Assembly: GCA_037176885.1 (NCBI GenBank)
Contig: JAWWNJ010000066.1
Coordinates: forward strand, 124,001 to 188,000
DNA length: 64,000 nucleotides
DNA from: Favolaschia claudopus
Lineage: Eukaryota > Basidiomycota > Agaricomycetes > Agaricales > Mycenaceae
Reading direction: 5' to 3'
Below the pieces are notes generated by a model. It saw only the letters and a list, made by a program, of their open reading frames with translations. It ran no database searches and was not told the DNA's origin. Positions 9,738 to 21,169 of this stretch are shown here, in pieces; position 1 is the first letter of the stretch; each line of letters opens with the position of its first letter. The translations under genes were made by a program, and so were the position numbers.

Positions 9738-12371
9738 TCAAATACTTAGCACAGCGGATCTAGCAAAATATCGAGCCAACGCCAGACGAACGGTCTTTAA
9801 ACGATCCAAAGCCTCTTTGTAGCCACCTCCAGCAATAGTTCTTGCCAAAATATCCAGATAGTCACCCCCGCTCCCTTGCGAGGTTCTTACGAAGATTTCT
9901 TCTAGTTTGGCTAGTAACTCCGCAGCACCGGCTGCAGAAAATAACAAGGCTGAACCTGCACAAGGTCAGAGAAATGATCATTCTATGCGGTCAGACGAAA
10001 CTCACGGTACTGTAATAATTCAACCGCGTCATACAGTGTAACTGCCCACCAAGATTTGGGTACAACGTCATCTCTGAACATCGCAACTAAATCCAAGGCA
10101 GCAGATTGCAACTCGTGCTTGATGCGAAGTTGCTGGAAATTGGAATATCGAACAGCAAACATGAGCCGATGAACGAAAACCGCCGAAGACGACGGATGGC
10201 GGATGTTGAGATTTTGTAAGGATGGAGCTATATCCGACGCATATTGCGCAAACCGTGCAGGTCCTTCATCCGCACCAAACGTCAAGATAGAAAGAACAAC
10301 GGACCGGCTGACAGAGTCCCTCACCACTAGTGATATATTCGTCAAGAACACGATCAACGATTCGCCCAAGACCTTGCCAATCTTCGGCTGACGAACAATA
10401 GGAAACGGCGAGGCCATAGTTCTTCTCGTGAACCAGGGTCTGCGCGGCGATCTATTTGCACGTAAATATTCCGACCAACGGCTGCCATAGAATCGTACCC
10501 TGCAGATGGTTCGCCGGGCCCCTTCTCTTTGATAGTCAAAGCAAGTCTGATTGACGTCTTTCAGGACCCCAACCACATTCCCCGCTCGAATTCTTCCTTC
10601 TCCTTCTACGGGAGCAGTCGCGCTTTTGTCGTTCAGGCGAAGTGGGACGCGGACCAATACTTCGTCGCCACGTTCTTTGCCGACATCCCCACATGAAAAC
10701 ATGTAGTCAACGGTTATACGCCATAGAGCAGGATCCGAATGAAGGTACTCGGCATACGCGAGAACGTGCAGATCTCGTACAGGTATCCTATTAAGGGTTG
10801 GTTAAAAACAAAGCGGTGGTAGTTACGACATTACTCACTCATCCTGTGAATCAACGGAGATCAACGAGAGCGGCTCCATGATATCGGCCAAGTGCGCAGC
10901 CAGCCATCGGTCGAGCTGGGAAGCGTGAGCTAATGCATCCACTGCTTTGCCGGTAAACAAGGCTGTGTGGACCATATCTTCGACGTTGGTAGGATCAGGT
11001 GGCATCTCATCCAGTATTCGGTCAACAACATCTCTATCAAGAACGTATGTCAACAATGGGAAAACGATTGCTTTCCAACTCACGGTATATCTTGTCTGCG
11101 AAACCTAGCGTCCACAAAGACACCCCACGCCGCACAGACCTCTTTCCAGTCGGCACCGAGCTCTTCGCAAACACGCTGGACGATCTCGGCGCGGCCCTCT
11201 AAAATCCCAACAATGTCGCTGAACCGATCCCACCAATTGTCGAAATCATCGAATCTGTCAGCCTCGAGCACCTGTTCCATTTCCACTCGAAGAGCTTTCA
11301 CCTTGTCCTTCCACCGCCGAGATGCGTATGCGAAATCCCGTTCGGCAGTAAAATTTTGTAGACGAGGCTGCGATGAAATTATGGATGCCATCGTTTCGGC
11401 CAAGTGCTGGAGATCTTCGGAGGGATGACCAGATAGCATTTTGAGAAAAAACACCGAAGCCTTGGAAAGTCCCCGTAGCGTCGCCCTGAAAAGAATGAGC
11501 TTTGAGAGCGCGCCGAGCACCACGCACAAACCTCGTAAGATACGGCCAGAAAGTTTCGTCCTCCCAAGGGTTTTTCAACGAGCTCAGGTGATCCCCTTCT
11601 TCTGTTGATGGCTCTATGAAATGTATATTTAACCATTCCATGAGTTCCTCCCCAACGGGGGCTTCCTCATACCCCGGTTCCGGTAGATATAGAACCACAA
11701 AAAGAGAAAAACAGGTGTATAAACTGCGGTAATGGTCGGCGCTGTATTGCAATGGGCCATCTGGTCGAGGGGCAGGTTGCTACAAGATGCTCAGTAAAAG
11801 CATACCCCGTCACAAATCAAGTCACCGAGGCGTGAATCCAGCATTCTTTGATGAAGTTGACGTAGTCAATTGCCAGCTTGCGCATGACAGTAAGGTTTCG
11901 TTCGTTATGAATCCTGCAGCGGGAGTCCAGAGTGTGTTCATTGAATGGATCATCTTTGCAAGCCAGACTACAAACCATTCGGGATCTTTGGAACGCGAAG
12001 TTTTGAGCAAGTTTTGGAAAGCGGCAAAAATGACCAATGTATCGGTGATGAACTGTGGACAAGAAATGAAGAACTTGTCAAGACGCGATGGAATGAACGC
12101 GTGCCAATCGCCTCTCGTATGATGGAACAGCATCTGAGCCCGCAAAGTATACCGGCTGCTCTTCGTCTGGTGGGCGTCTAGCTGACTGGGAGCTAGACTA
12201 CAAAATGAGAAAGCCATTCGCGTGTCGAAAAGTATGCAATACAGCAGGGGTGGTGAACACAGCGAGAGAATTGTCCAAGGGGGAGGGAGTCGCGGACAAG
12301 GATTGACCGGCTGCAAGAAGATCTTCGGGCTTTTGAACCAGCGGCGGTTTAAGAGTGAAGACGCCTGACAT
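9738..12371 (-). CDS. Nucleoporin Nup85
   Basis: Multi-exon gene for a scaffold nucleoporin of the Y-shaped Nup84/Nup107-160 complex, part of the nuclear pore ring. The most diagnostic block is DLHVLAYAEYLHSDPALWRI, followed by FSCGDVGKERGDEVLVRVPL. Other helical-repeat blocks are LAIDYVNFIKECWIHAS, PWEDETFWPYLTRFVR, SQPRLQNFTAERDFAYASRRW, DNWWDRFSDIVGILEGR and FDYQREGARRTICR, then ARFAQYASDIAPSLQ and a C-terminus GGGYKEALDRLKTVRLALAR. The likely start is MSGVFTLKPPLVQKPEDLL at 12371. A longer in-frame start (12458) is less like the family. Exon joins near 11900-12250 are uncertain, because two frames alternate there. The identification rests on the middle and C-terminal blocks. Confidence 0.88.
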
Positions 12372-13118
12372 TCTGGAACGCGTCGCGGTCAAGGCGCGGT
12401 GCAAGTTGCGGCTTGTGAGCCTAGCGTGACATTCGTCACGCGTCATGTGTTGTGACATCCCTTTGCACTTCAGAAGTTCTCCACCTCTAAGCTCTTGACC
12501 TCACTGGTGACGGTGACTGGTCTTCAGTATTAGATGCCACTGTCTATCCCTCTCGAGTCTCTCAAGCCATGGGTCTTCGCTCGGTCTTTGCCATCGGCTC
12601 GCCTCCTTCTTATCTCCCCGACGGTTTCATGCGCGGAGACAGGATTCTCTCCGCCTTTTTTTTGTCAACTTGATATATATGTGATTCATGTGAACACGAC
12701 GTTTTGCACCCTCTTCTTCATCGCGCCATAATGCTCCCTGCTTCAGCATCACTGCCCAAAAAATTTAATGTAACAGTGACATCGGGCTCTCCTCTCTAAT
12801 CGCGGGTTGGCTTCCATTATCTGGGGGTGGGCACGGCTCGTCCTATTTTTGTTGTCTGACAAGAGGGGATTGTGGTGCCCTCGACTACGATTGCGGGTCG
12901 CTGCCGCATACCCCACTTATGCAGCACGAAACAAGATCACTTCTATACCAAGCTCATATACGCAAATTTAAAACCTTTCACCCCTTCTTAAATCACTAGG
13001 CAACAATGCGTCATGATCGTGTCTCGAAATCGGGCTCCCACTGAATCTTCACGCTTCGAGCGCTGGAGTGTCCAGTATGTTAAAAGGTGGTTTCTGAATC
13101 TTCGAACTGTCATCTGTA
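12372..13118. other. Intergenic stretch
   Basis: Lies between the Nup85 start and the 3' end of an F-box gene, both on the minus strand. It contains pyrimidine-rich, AT-rich patches (for example 12655-12700 and 12955-12985) consistent with promoter and terminator sequence. I see no coding region I can defend. Confidence 0.4.
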
Positions 13119-14324
13119 CTATCCAGATTCCCACACCCCGTTGCCGCTAAGGCGCCATTCAGTTTGCGACGGGAATACGATGAGCTTCAGAGTAGGGCAG
13201 GCTCGAAGCCACATTGCACACAGCGTAGCTTCCTCGGTGAAATTGGGCTGCCTATGGCCATCCACTTCGGTTGGCGACAAATCAAAGCGAATCAGGTGAT
13301 GGAAGTCGCTCAATACGGATGAAAGCCCCGCCAATAGAGTCTATCGTGTTCAAATGCAAGCTCTGAGAACAGGATGGTGTGAGAGTACGAATTGGTTGCT
13401 TACGATGCCTGCGAGCGCGTAATGCAGTGTATGTCGCAGCGCAAGCCGAATTTTCAACGTTTCTACGGCAACAAGTTGTGTGGCAATATTCCGGAGCAGT
13501 ACAGGCCGTATTGACATTGCTGAGAGGTCCAGAAATCGCAATGGGACGGACGTGAGAGCCATCTTGGGTAGATTTAGCCGGTTCACATCCGAATCTTGTC
13601 CTACGAGGGCCAAATGTTGAACGGGTCTGCCAGGAAGCAAAATGGCTGCGGTGTCGGCGGATCCGCGAAAATATGAAAGTGAGGGTAATGCGTGTGGATG
13701 AAGGAGTAGTCCATCGGGATGGTCAGATAGTTTCAGATGCCGTAATGACGGAACAGATTCGAGGAATTCGGCGAGGATACGAGTGTAAGATTGAACGCCT
13801 TTGGTCCATTCACAGCCAAGAGAGCAATATATGAGGTACGGAAAGGAGCACCCCAGCACAAGTCTCTCGATAGCGTGTATTGGCCGTAAGCTCGAAGGTG
13901 TAATGGCAATGTTTGCTGGTCCTAGAAATACATCCAGGCCCTCGAGAAAGGATAGCGTTCGCAGTGCAATTCCAACCTCGGTACAAGCCTGGGCGAGAGC
14001 CTGCGACGAAAGCACTCGGAAGTCGCCCAGCAGTATCCATCTAATCTGCAATCTCCTGATAATCTCGAGAAGATGCGATCGTCGTAGAAGGGACTGGCAG
14101 AATCGTAGCGTTTTTGCTGGGATGGGTGAAGCAGCCGAGAGTAGATCGGTAATGGAGATGTATGAGTAGAGTATGCGTTCTGCTACTGCATTGAAGCGAC
14201 GCGAGACGCGGGAAATATCTGCGAGAACGGCTGGCTCCAGGCCATCGAAAATAGCGGCCAGGGTTTCGTTCGGTAATCCTAAATCCGGTCCCGTAGGATC
14301 GGATGTTATGGTAGTCAATGTCAT
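13119..14324 (-). CDS. F-box protein
   Basis: The N-terminus MTLTTITSDPTGPDLGLP leads into an F-box-like motif (LGLPNETLAAIFDGLEPAVL, then ISRVSRRFNAVAERILYSYI) at residues ~15-55. That motif would dock the protein to Skp1 in an SCF ubiquitin ligase. The rest has leucine-rich, LRR-like spacing (VPSLRHLKLSDHPDGLLLHP, ALVGQDSDVNRLNL, VETLKIRLALRHTL). A 63-nt intron (GTAAGC to GATAG) in phase 0 joins YALAGI to TLLAGLSSVLSDFHHLIRFD. The protein ends CPTLKLIVFPSQTEW followed by GNGVWESG, a tail typical of expanded agaricomycete F-box families. The upstream codon at 14354 is GTG, so the ATG at 14324 is preferred. The substrate is unknown. Confidence 0.8.
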
Positions 14325-15796
14325 GAACGAGCTCCAACCGTTGAAGAGACTCACAATTTGCGGGCGAGGAGCAGAAACTCGATCAAGTCCGAGAGCCTCT
14401 CTTATGGTTCGGATAAATACCGGAAAATAAATGAAGCCAGGCTGATATTCGGTCGCGGAAGATTATGTAGCAGGTAAGGTGCGGCCAACTTAGTCGAGCG
14501 AATCTATCAACTGACGCCTGCAAGTTAATCCGGTGCCGGAATACTAGTACCATTGGGACGCAGTTCTAAGAGGGAGTGATTAATCGTCGGGTATGGATCA
14601 CGCACTGCAAAGTGTGAGGAATCAACGTTCTCGCCAATAGCTCGACCGGAGCCGGCATAACATGGAGTCTTCGCCAGTTTGAGAAGATATATGGCAGGCT
14701 GAGAAGATATGCCGAGTTATGCGCAGTAAGTGTCTGAGGATGGGCCTCTACCACCCTCGCAGTATTGCCGTTGAACTGGCCCTTTGGCGTCATGACAGTA
14801 CTGCAGAACAACAACTGCGACGGATTTTGCCGAACACTCAAACAGGGCCTCTGCGACAGGGAAGGAAAATCCTGGTGCTTCGAAGGTCACCGCTTCCGAA
14901 ATTCTAGCATCGCGGGCTTCTTCTCGTGCGAAGACTAGGGCCGGTTTAAAATATGACCGTCAACGATGTGAGGAAACCTCCTGAAAACAAGTTTGCCGGC
15001 GTTAAGGAGCTACGGGTGACGCCTGAGGACCAGTGTGTGCAGTCAGCTTTTGGCATTCAAGCCGACACGAGCACCAGACTCATTTTAGCAGCCTGGGGAT
15101 TACAACACATACTGCAATGGCCGGCGCATAGAAATCGGGCTCCGGATTCGAGCCGACTGTATAATACAGGCCGGGTTACGTCGGTTAGTATCCGGTCATA
15201 GGCTTCGAGGAGGGTAATAAGCGGTCACAAGCCACTATGCAGAGAACGCGTCGAGCGAAGGCAGCGTTACCAGCAGGTGGTGGAAATAGCCAGGAATTTG
15301 CACCGAAGTAACTCGAGGTTTCGAACGCCTACAGGACTCCTGAATTCCGTCGTCCGAGAATAAAATTTCAAGCAGTTCTCTGACAGTCGTAGAATCAGGG
15401 CTTGACATGAGGCATTGAGGTACATGAATATGGGTCGTCCAGAAAATTTAGCCTGGGGCTCGAAACCTTGGCCAGCTGCTGGCAGGAGAACACTGAACAG
15501 GCTGAGAATCGACTTTGTGAGATCGACGCGTTCCCGTTTTGAAGGCGAATTCCAGATCTTTTATATTTCTCTGGGTCCAGTGTGGTACGGTATTGAAGCT
15601 CTCAAGGTTGAGAGGACTAGGTCTAGTTTGAAGCCGCAGTTACTGCCAATCGACAATCGTGGTGAAGGTTGAAGAGAGACGTAAGATGGCTGACGTCAGA
15701 CGTACAGGTCAACGTTGGACGCGTACGACGAGGTGACCTGAAGCACAGCGAGTGCGACGTACGCGTCGTGGTCGGCGCTACTCAATCTCGACGTCC
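14325..15796. other. Region without a supported gene, contains repeat copy B
   Basis: Nearly 1.5 kb with only short, unconnected open frames. It contains the second copy of the dispersed repeat (15305-15476). A CGT-rich patch near 15680-15790 (GACGTACAGGTCAACG, GACGTACGCGTCG) lies just before the rhomboid gene and may be promoter sequence. I found no domain in the frames at 14566-14841, 14953-15201 or 15415-15672. Confidence 0.4.
15305..15476 (-). repeat. Dispersed repeat copy B
   Basis: Reverse-complement relative of 372-545. The best block is CTGGCCAAGGTTTCGAGC followed by CAGGCT-AATTT-CTG-ACG. After that come a CTACGACTG-CAGAG block and TTCGAAACCTCGA. Divergence is moderate and the frames do not stay open in either copy. 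Confidence 0.6.
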
Positions 15797-17460
15797 ATGT
15801 TCTGTCTGGCCAGGACCCCTCTCACAACCGTTACTTCTTGTCTACCGAGACAGTCGAGTCTTCTGCCATGTAGATCCTACTTCAAATCCCCTTTGCTGCT
15901 GGCCGCCAAACCAAAAAAACCGGTCGTCAAACCAAGAGTCCCTGTCGTGGCTCCAAGCTGGGCAAGACGGCCTGCCCCAATAAAATCCACGAAATCATCC
16001 AACACTCCTCCACCTCCCGAGCCCCGGCTCGCGCTTGAACCATCTCCTCCTTCCTCTCGACCTCAAGGAGTGGGCCATATTACTGAGTCAGACCAGCCGT
16101 ACCGCCCCCGCAGCACAAGCCGTCATTTCCTCGTGAGCCATCACAGTTGACTTTCGGGCGACGCCCTCCCACAGTCACCTACCAGTTCGCCGGCAGTGTC
16201 ATCGCGGGTATCTTTCTCTGGGGTGCTGCACGAACCAATGAAGACACAGAAAAGTGGATAAACAAGATATCCCATGGTGGAGGTTCGGACGGCCTCGATA
16301 ATCGAACTCTTTTCCGTGCGAAAGGGTTTGAGCTCGCAGAGGTATTTACTCTTTTTGAGCTGCTTTGAGCATTGAAATTGATGGGGAGTCATTATAGACA
16401 GCAAGACGATGGTGGGATGGGATTGCACGATCGATTCAGTTTCTCTCCCCGATACCTCAAAACGCAATACGGGATCTATACGTCTCTGTCGCACAGCGAT
16501 TCGTCAACGCTACCGGCGCGGAAAAGGCATGCTGGGCAATCACTGCCCTCAATGGCGCCGTGTTCATCGCCTGGCAAATCCCCAGATTAGCGGGTTACAT
16601 GACCAAAAATTTCATTCATTATCCGTTATCCGGGCACACTCACACCTTGTTGACGGGCGTGTTTAGGTATGTCTGTCTTGCATGTATCACATCGCTCTCA
16701 AATTTATGTGATTCTCAGTCATCACTCCTTTTTCCACTTGCTCTTCAACTCGATGGCATTGCTGTCTTTTGGTATGTTTTCCAAACTATTTCTGACGGAA
16801 AGCATCGCTTGACGCGTCACAGGCGCTGCAACAGGTGCCTTTCTTACCGGCTCGCTAGGGCCTCGCGGTCCGTCGGATCGCCTAGAATCCACAAACGCAT
16901 ATCATTTTCTAGCGATGTTCGTGGCCGGTAAGTTCTTCATCTCCACCGCCTTTGTCCTACTCGAAGATTCATTGCAAATCTACCAGCCGGCCTCGTGTCG
17001 TCCCTCGTCTCACATACAGTCAAACTCAAAGTGTATGACCGATTCACTGCGCACATTGCAAAATCCGCGCCAGAGTCCCTCCACCGAGTACCTTTCATCG
17101 CTGGATCGCTCGGTGCATCCGGCGCCGTTTATGCATGCATAGCGATCAGCGCCGTCACATTCCCAGAACTGACGGTATCGCCTATATTCATTCCGTTTAG
17201 CGTCCCCATCCGACTGGGAGTCGGAGCACTGGTGGCGTTGGATGTCATAGGCATCCTTCGGGGTTGGAGGTCAGTAGTCTCTACTCGGGGTTCTTTGACC
17301 ATCGTCCGCCGGGTAATGACGGCTTTCTTCCAGGACGTTTGACCATTTTGCGCATTTCGGGGGTGCGCTGTTCGGCTTCTGGTACGCCCTTTTTGGGCCG
17401 GCGCTTTGGGCTAGGTGGAGAGCGTTTGCTTCGTATTTTTCTTTCAGCAAGGGAGACTAG
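15797..17460 (+). CDS. Mitochondrial rhomboid protease (Pcp1/PARL type)
   Basis: Intramembrane serine protease of the inner mitochondrial membrane; family members process proteins such as the dynamin Mgm1/OPA1 and the peroxidase Ccp1. The N-terminus MFCLARTPLTTVTSCLPRQS and LLPCRSYFKSP is basic and Ser-rich with no acidic residues, as expected of a matrix-targeting signal. Spliced membrane blocks follow: QFAGSVIAGIFLWGAARTNE, SHHSFFHLLFNSMALLSFG (with the HxxxN motif), LESTNAYHFLAMFVAAGL and VPFIAGSLGASGAVYACIA, where GASG carries the catalytic Ser. The partner His is in FDHFAHFGGALFGFWYALFG. It ends SYFSFSKGD. Introns are about 50-65 nt. A diverged second copy lies at 41868-43471. All catalytic residues are intact here, so this should be the active enzyme. 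Confidence 0.93.
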
Positions 17461-17969
17461 CTGGGTGAAGAATGAATAACGATGAAATGACCGTCGTGCC
17501 CTTTCCCGGGAACGAATGGCTGTTTTCGCCAGTGCAAGAGATGCCGTACTCGCTTGTTCTTTCAATGCTTCTAATTCGTTCTACTTAGTGAGATCTAGTG
17601 AGATCTGTGCGAATCGACGGAGTATCGACGGCCGCGGGATTCGGAACGCGACAGGCGGCACCGCAGTGATTTACTCAACCCAGGAACAAGGTCTCTCAGT
17701 GTTCGAAGCCGCCGGGTAGACGGGCTCTGGTTCCCAGTCGTACTTATAAGCTTTCCTTCTCTCCTGAAATTCTGCCTCCATTCCAGTCTCGATAGCGTTG
17801 TGTTGAATATCGAGCACACAAAGCTCGGGACAATTTTGAATTCACCCGTAGTCCCGTAGCCGTGGGTGCGACATTGCCAAGGCTTAATTGTATCAGTTAA
17901 CCCAATATGGTAGATGCCCGTTTTCCAATTGAATGAATTTATAAATAGTGCTGCTGCTCTACAAATATT
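17461..17969. other. Convergent intergenic region
   Basis: Lies between the 3' ends of the rhomboid gene (plus) and a minus-strand gene. It should hold both 3' UTRs. No coding region is supported; the two frames of 60-75 codons lack any recognisable feature. Confidence 0.4.
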
Positions 17970-18774
17970 TTAACAACGTGAGGAACGAGTAGTGTACATG
18001 TAAACCTCGAACAAGACCATCGACAAGAACGCAAACCAAAGCAAGGCGTTGCTAGTTCTCGGACGCGAAGAAGTGAGGATTTGACCCCGACCTTCCAACC
18101 AAGTCTCGCCTTGAGAGAACATCTCCCGCGACGCGAATACCTCCAAAATCTCGCACTCGATCTCCGGTCCAGAAAGTCGATATCTGCGCCATAGCTGCGA
18201 TCCGCCCATCCCCTTCTCCATGTCGTTATGCCCCCCGATCCCCACATCGAGCAGCTCGAAACTGGGCGTCGCTCCGAGTTTGCTGAAGAGTTGTCCGATG
18301 CCGTATTTTTCTTCGAGGAATAGGTGGGCGCAGCGGGGGGATGATATCTTAACAGTGGAGGTGGCGACGCAAACGACTTTGCCGCCGCATTGCAGGTGGA
18401 CTTGTCTGTTTTGGACGATGGGGACCTCTGGGGAGGCAGCGGCGACGGCGTTGGAATTAGGAAGCGAAAGCGGCTCTAGAGTTTCGCCGCGTTTTGTGAA
18501 CGTGTTGGAATATATGAGAGCGAGTACGATGGGCCGGGCGAAGAATGCGCTTCGTGTGGAGGTCAGTTAACGCATATAGGCAATGGAAGAAAGACGAACC
18601 TGAGGATACGCTGCAAATCTCCTTGGGCACTCAACGCGATACGTTCCAATCCCGTTATCTCTTTTGGCCAAGTGAACTGCGCGAACGACTGTCAGATATT
18701 TGTGGGCGCGATAGCAAGCGCTAACTTACACTGATGGTCGTGGTCTTGGGGCTGAACGTGTAAAAGGGAGCCAT
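17970..18774 (-). CDS. Tail-anchored protein, possible chorismate-lyase/UTRA-like fold
   Basis: Spliced from a short first exon MAPFYTFSPKTTTI through FTWPKEITGLERIALSAQGD and LQRIL to FARPIVLALIYSNTFTKRGE. The best-conserved-looking core is VHLQCGGKVVCVATSTVKIS, LFLEEKYGIGQLFSKLG and WRRYRLSGPEIECEILEVF. The C-terminus has one hydrophobic segment (ALLWFAFLSMVLFEVYMY) with a short tail, as in tail-anchored proteins. The order of GDLQR, a CGG-x-V-x-x-A-x-S strand, an IGQLF helix and a W-RRY-L/EVF ending recalls the chorismate-lyase/UTRA-like superfamily. That is pattern memory, not a computed hit. No function is claimed. The neighbours (rhomboid and F-box genes) do not help. Confidence 0.65.
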
Positions 18775-19758
18775 TATTATCAACAGGTGTGCCGAGTCCA
18801 AGAACGAAAGAAAGGTGAACTCGGAGGGTGAAGAGAAGACGAACGAAGTAGTAGTATTTGAAGCGAGGCACGGTAGGCTATATGGTCGTCAACATAATCC
18901 CGCGAGGGTGCCGCCTGCCAAATCGGCCAAGATAGTGACTGTGACTTGCGATTGGCGAAAAGATATTTGTCAACGATTTCACATGAGGTGCTGATGGGCC
19001 AACTTGAAACGAAAACGCGAACGTTGCTAGACGTTGCTCCATTTCACATGAGGAGGTGCGACTGGATAAAGCCCTGGATGAGGTTTTGAGCAGAGACTGT
19101 GCGCTGATATTATGGTGTCGCTGCGAAAGAGTGTCATGGGCTGAAAGAGTTCTGCAAGGCCGCGCCAGCGGTAGTGGCGCTTGTCGTCAGTCACAGACTC
19201 ACAGTGGACCTACAATAGTCGAACGCGTGTCGGATTGATCGCATTTCGAAGTGGGTTCGGATTTGATGCTGTTTGTCGTCGCGATTGCTCGCACTCAGGC
19301 TGGATGTCCTCAATAGCTTCCAGTTCAAGAGTCTTTGTGGATGAATCGGGGACTCTGTTCCTTCCGGTCCACCCTGTTTCCCGACCAGAACCCACATCCC
19401 GCCCTTACCTGTGCGTCACAGTACCATCAGAGATAGCACTTACGTGGTCCCGCCAATGAACTATACGATTCAAAGTTGTTGCGATGAGATATGGACTTAC
19501 AGGCCAGCGTTGAAGGACGGACGTGGTACGGATCCCTGAAGGGCAACGACTTGACCACATCCCGCTCGGAAACTAGGAAACCAGAAAGCCGTGTGGCTGG
19601 AAACAAGAGGCAGACTGCTCAATAACTTGCGTGCTGGCCGGATTGGTGGAATCCGATCGAGGCAGTTCGAGTTGAGAGAAATCTTATGTTTGGCTTTGTC
19701 AGCACCTTCGCGGCAGTCATTACGTCCACAAATCCGTTTCTTTCAAACCACATCGTCC
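18775..19758. other. Divergent intergenic region
   Basis: About 1 kb between a minus-strand and a plus-strand gene, so it probably contains both promoters. A short motif ATTTCACATGAGG occurs twice (about 18978 and 19043), and GTTGCTAGACGTTGCTCC lies between them. No coding region is supported. Confidence 0.4.
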
Positions 19759-20964
19759 ATGCCTGTGGACGATGCCGTGCCGCCAACTCTTCCTACTGAG
19801 ATCCTCGACCTCATTGTCGAGTTTGCTTTGCTGTCAGGTCACTGTGACGACGCCGCCAGCTCTGACGTTTTTGTCCTCATCGCTCCTCTCACTCTTGCAT
19901 CCTCAGTACTACGACTATTGACTCTCCGTCGTAACGCGTCTTCGATCGCTGAATCATTCCAATCGCTTATCTCTCGATAGGGTTTCTTCGCCATATCATA
20001 TTCTCGCGAGTAGAATTCAAGCCGCAACATTCGCAGTGGAATGGTTTTTTCAAACTTCTCGAATCGCTCGTGGATCGAACTGGCGGAGAATCTTTTACTT
20101 GGGTCAAGTTCGTACTTCGATCCCGCACCCGGTGTCTGTAATCTGAAGAGGCCCTCAGATCCATACGAGCATCTTCCAAGACGCTGATGGGTCGATACCA
20201 CTCTGCACGACTTGCTGCTCTCACTCACCTCGACGAATTGTCCATTGATCTTGCAACTGAAGGCCTAATCACTCAAAAACCTTTTCTCAAACTCATCGAC
20301 TCGGCATCTCCCAGACTGACCATGCTTACATTGACCTCTCTCCCTTGCATCGACATGCAACTTCTCAAATTCATTGCTGCTACGTTTCCTTGCCTCCTTG
20401 ATCTCTACTTGAGCTGCACTGAGCGCCTCCACTTCCACTGTTGGAGTTGTTACGAAGAGAGCCTGGGACGAACTACCCATTCCCCAATCCCAGATGTATT
20501 TTCATCCGCCACCCACATGGCTGTAGGCTCATAGTCCCTGAGCTTGATCTATACTGATGAGTTGTCTCTAGGCTGTTTTCGCCAAGATCTTGAAACCTCT
20601 CGCCCATCTTATGCATCTGCATCTCGGTGTGTACCTGTCCGACGAAATGCTGATACAATATCACATCGACCACGCTGAAACCGAAGAGCTGCGTCCATTC
20701 GGTCCCGAACTATGCACGCTCTGCGCGATAGCCAGCACAGATGTTCAGATGCGGGAGCTCGAAGCCGGTCTAGAATTCGCTCAATCACTCAAAGCTCTGC
20801 AAACCGTCGGCTTCAGCTCCTTTTTCGATGATACTCCAGCCTATCGTTCGATTATACGCAAAGCAACTGCTACGGCCATCTCGGATAACAAAGCGACGGT
20901 CTATATCTTGCGAGGGAATGGGCGTATTAAGGTGAAGAAATCGCCATGGTCGAGAACTGCCTAA
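19759..20964 (+). CDS. F-box/LRR-like protein
   Basis: Starts MPVDDAVPPTLPTEILDLIV, an F-box-like N-terminus. Four exons restore a continuous frame. A 50-nt intron (GTAACGCG to CGATAG) joins LTLRR to FLRHIIFSRVEFKPQHSQW. A 51-nt intron (GTTCGTAC to CCCTCAG) joins FTWVK to SIRASSKTLMGRYHSARLAA. A third (GTAGGCTC to TCTCTAG) joins ATHMA to AVFAKILKPLAHLMHLHLGV. Leucine-rich blocks such as LTHLDELSIDLATEG, LTMLTLTSLPCIDMQLLKF and QSLKALQTVGFSSFF suggest an LRR-type substrate-binding region. The C-terminus is basic (NGRIKVKKSPWSRTA). Read without splicing the gene looks frame-broken, but the splice sites resolve this. It is presumably an SCF ligase adaptor; the substrate is unknown. Confidence 0.75.
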
Positions 20965-21072
20965 TATAGAAATTGTGGAACTGCGCTTTGTATCCGGTAA
21001 AATCCCGAATGGACAATGTAACAAACAATCCGTCCAAACACGCAAGCGTCCATGGCCTAAGCACCGGCTAGG

Positions 21073-21080
21073 TATATAAG
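21073..21080 (+). promoter_or_regulatory. TATA box of the 21170 gene
   Basis: TATATAAG about 95 bp upstream of the ATG at 21170. It is a consensus TATA element in the expected position, and the downstream leader is pyrimidine-rich. Confidence 0.6.
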
Positions 21081-21169
21081 GATCTGCGTCTTCTGCGTCT
21101 CTTCCCTCAACCATTTGCTTCCGCGGACTCAAATTCCCCACATTTTCTTCTTGCAACAACTGATCTGCA

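Noticed and set aside
14566..15201. Short frames between the F-box gene and the rhomboid gene
   Set aside because: No start context, splice partners or similarity that would support a gene.
19759..20964. Apparent frameshifts and stops in the second F-box gene
   Set aside because: Three ordinary short GT-AG introns restore a continuous frame, so it is not called a pseudogene.
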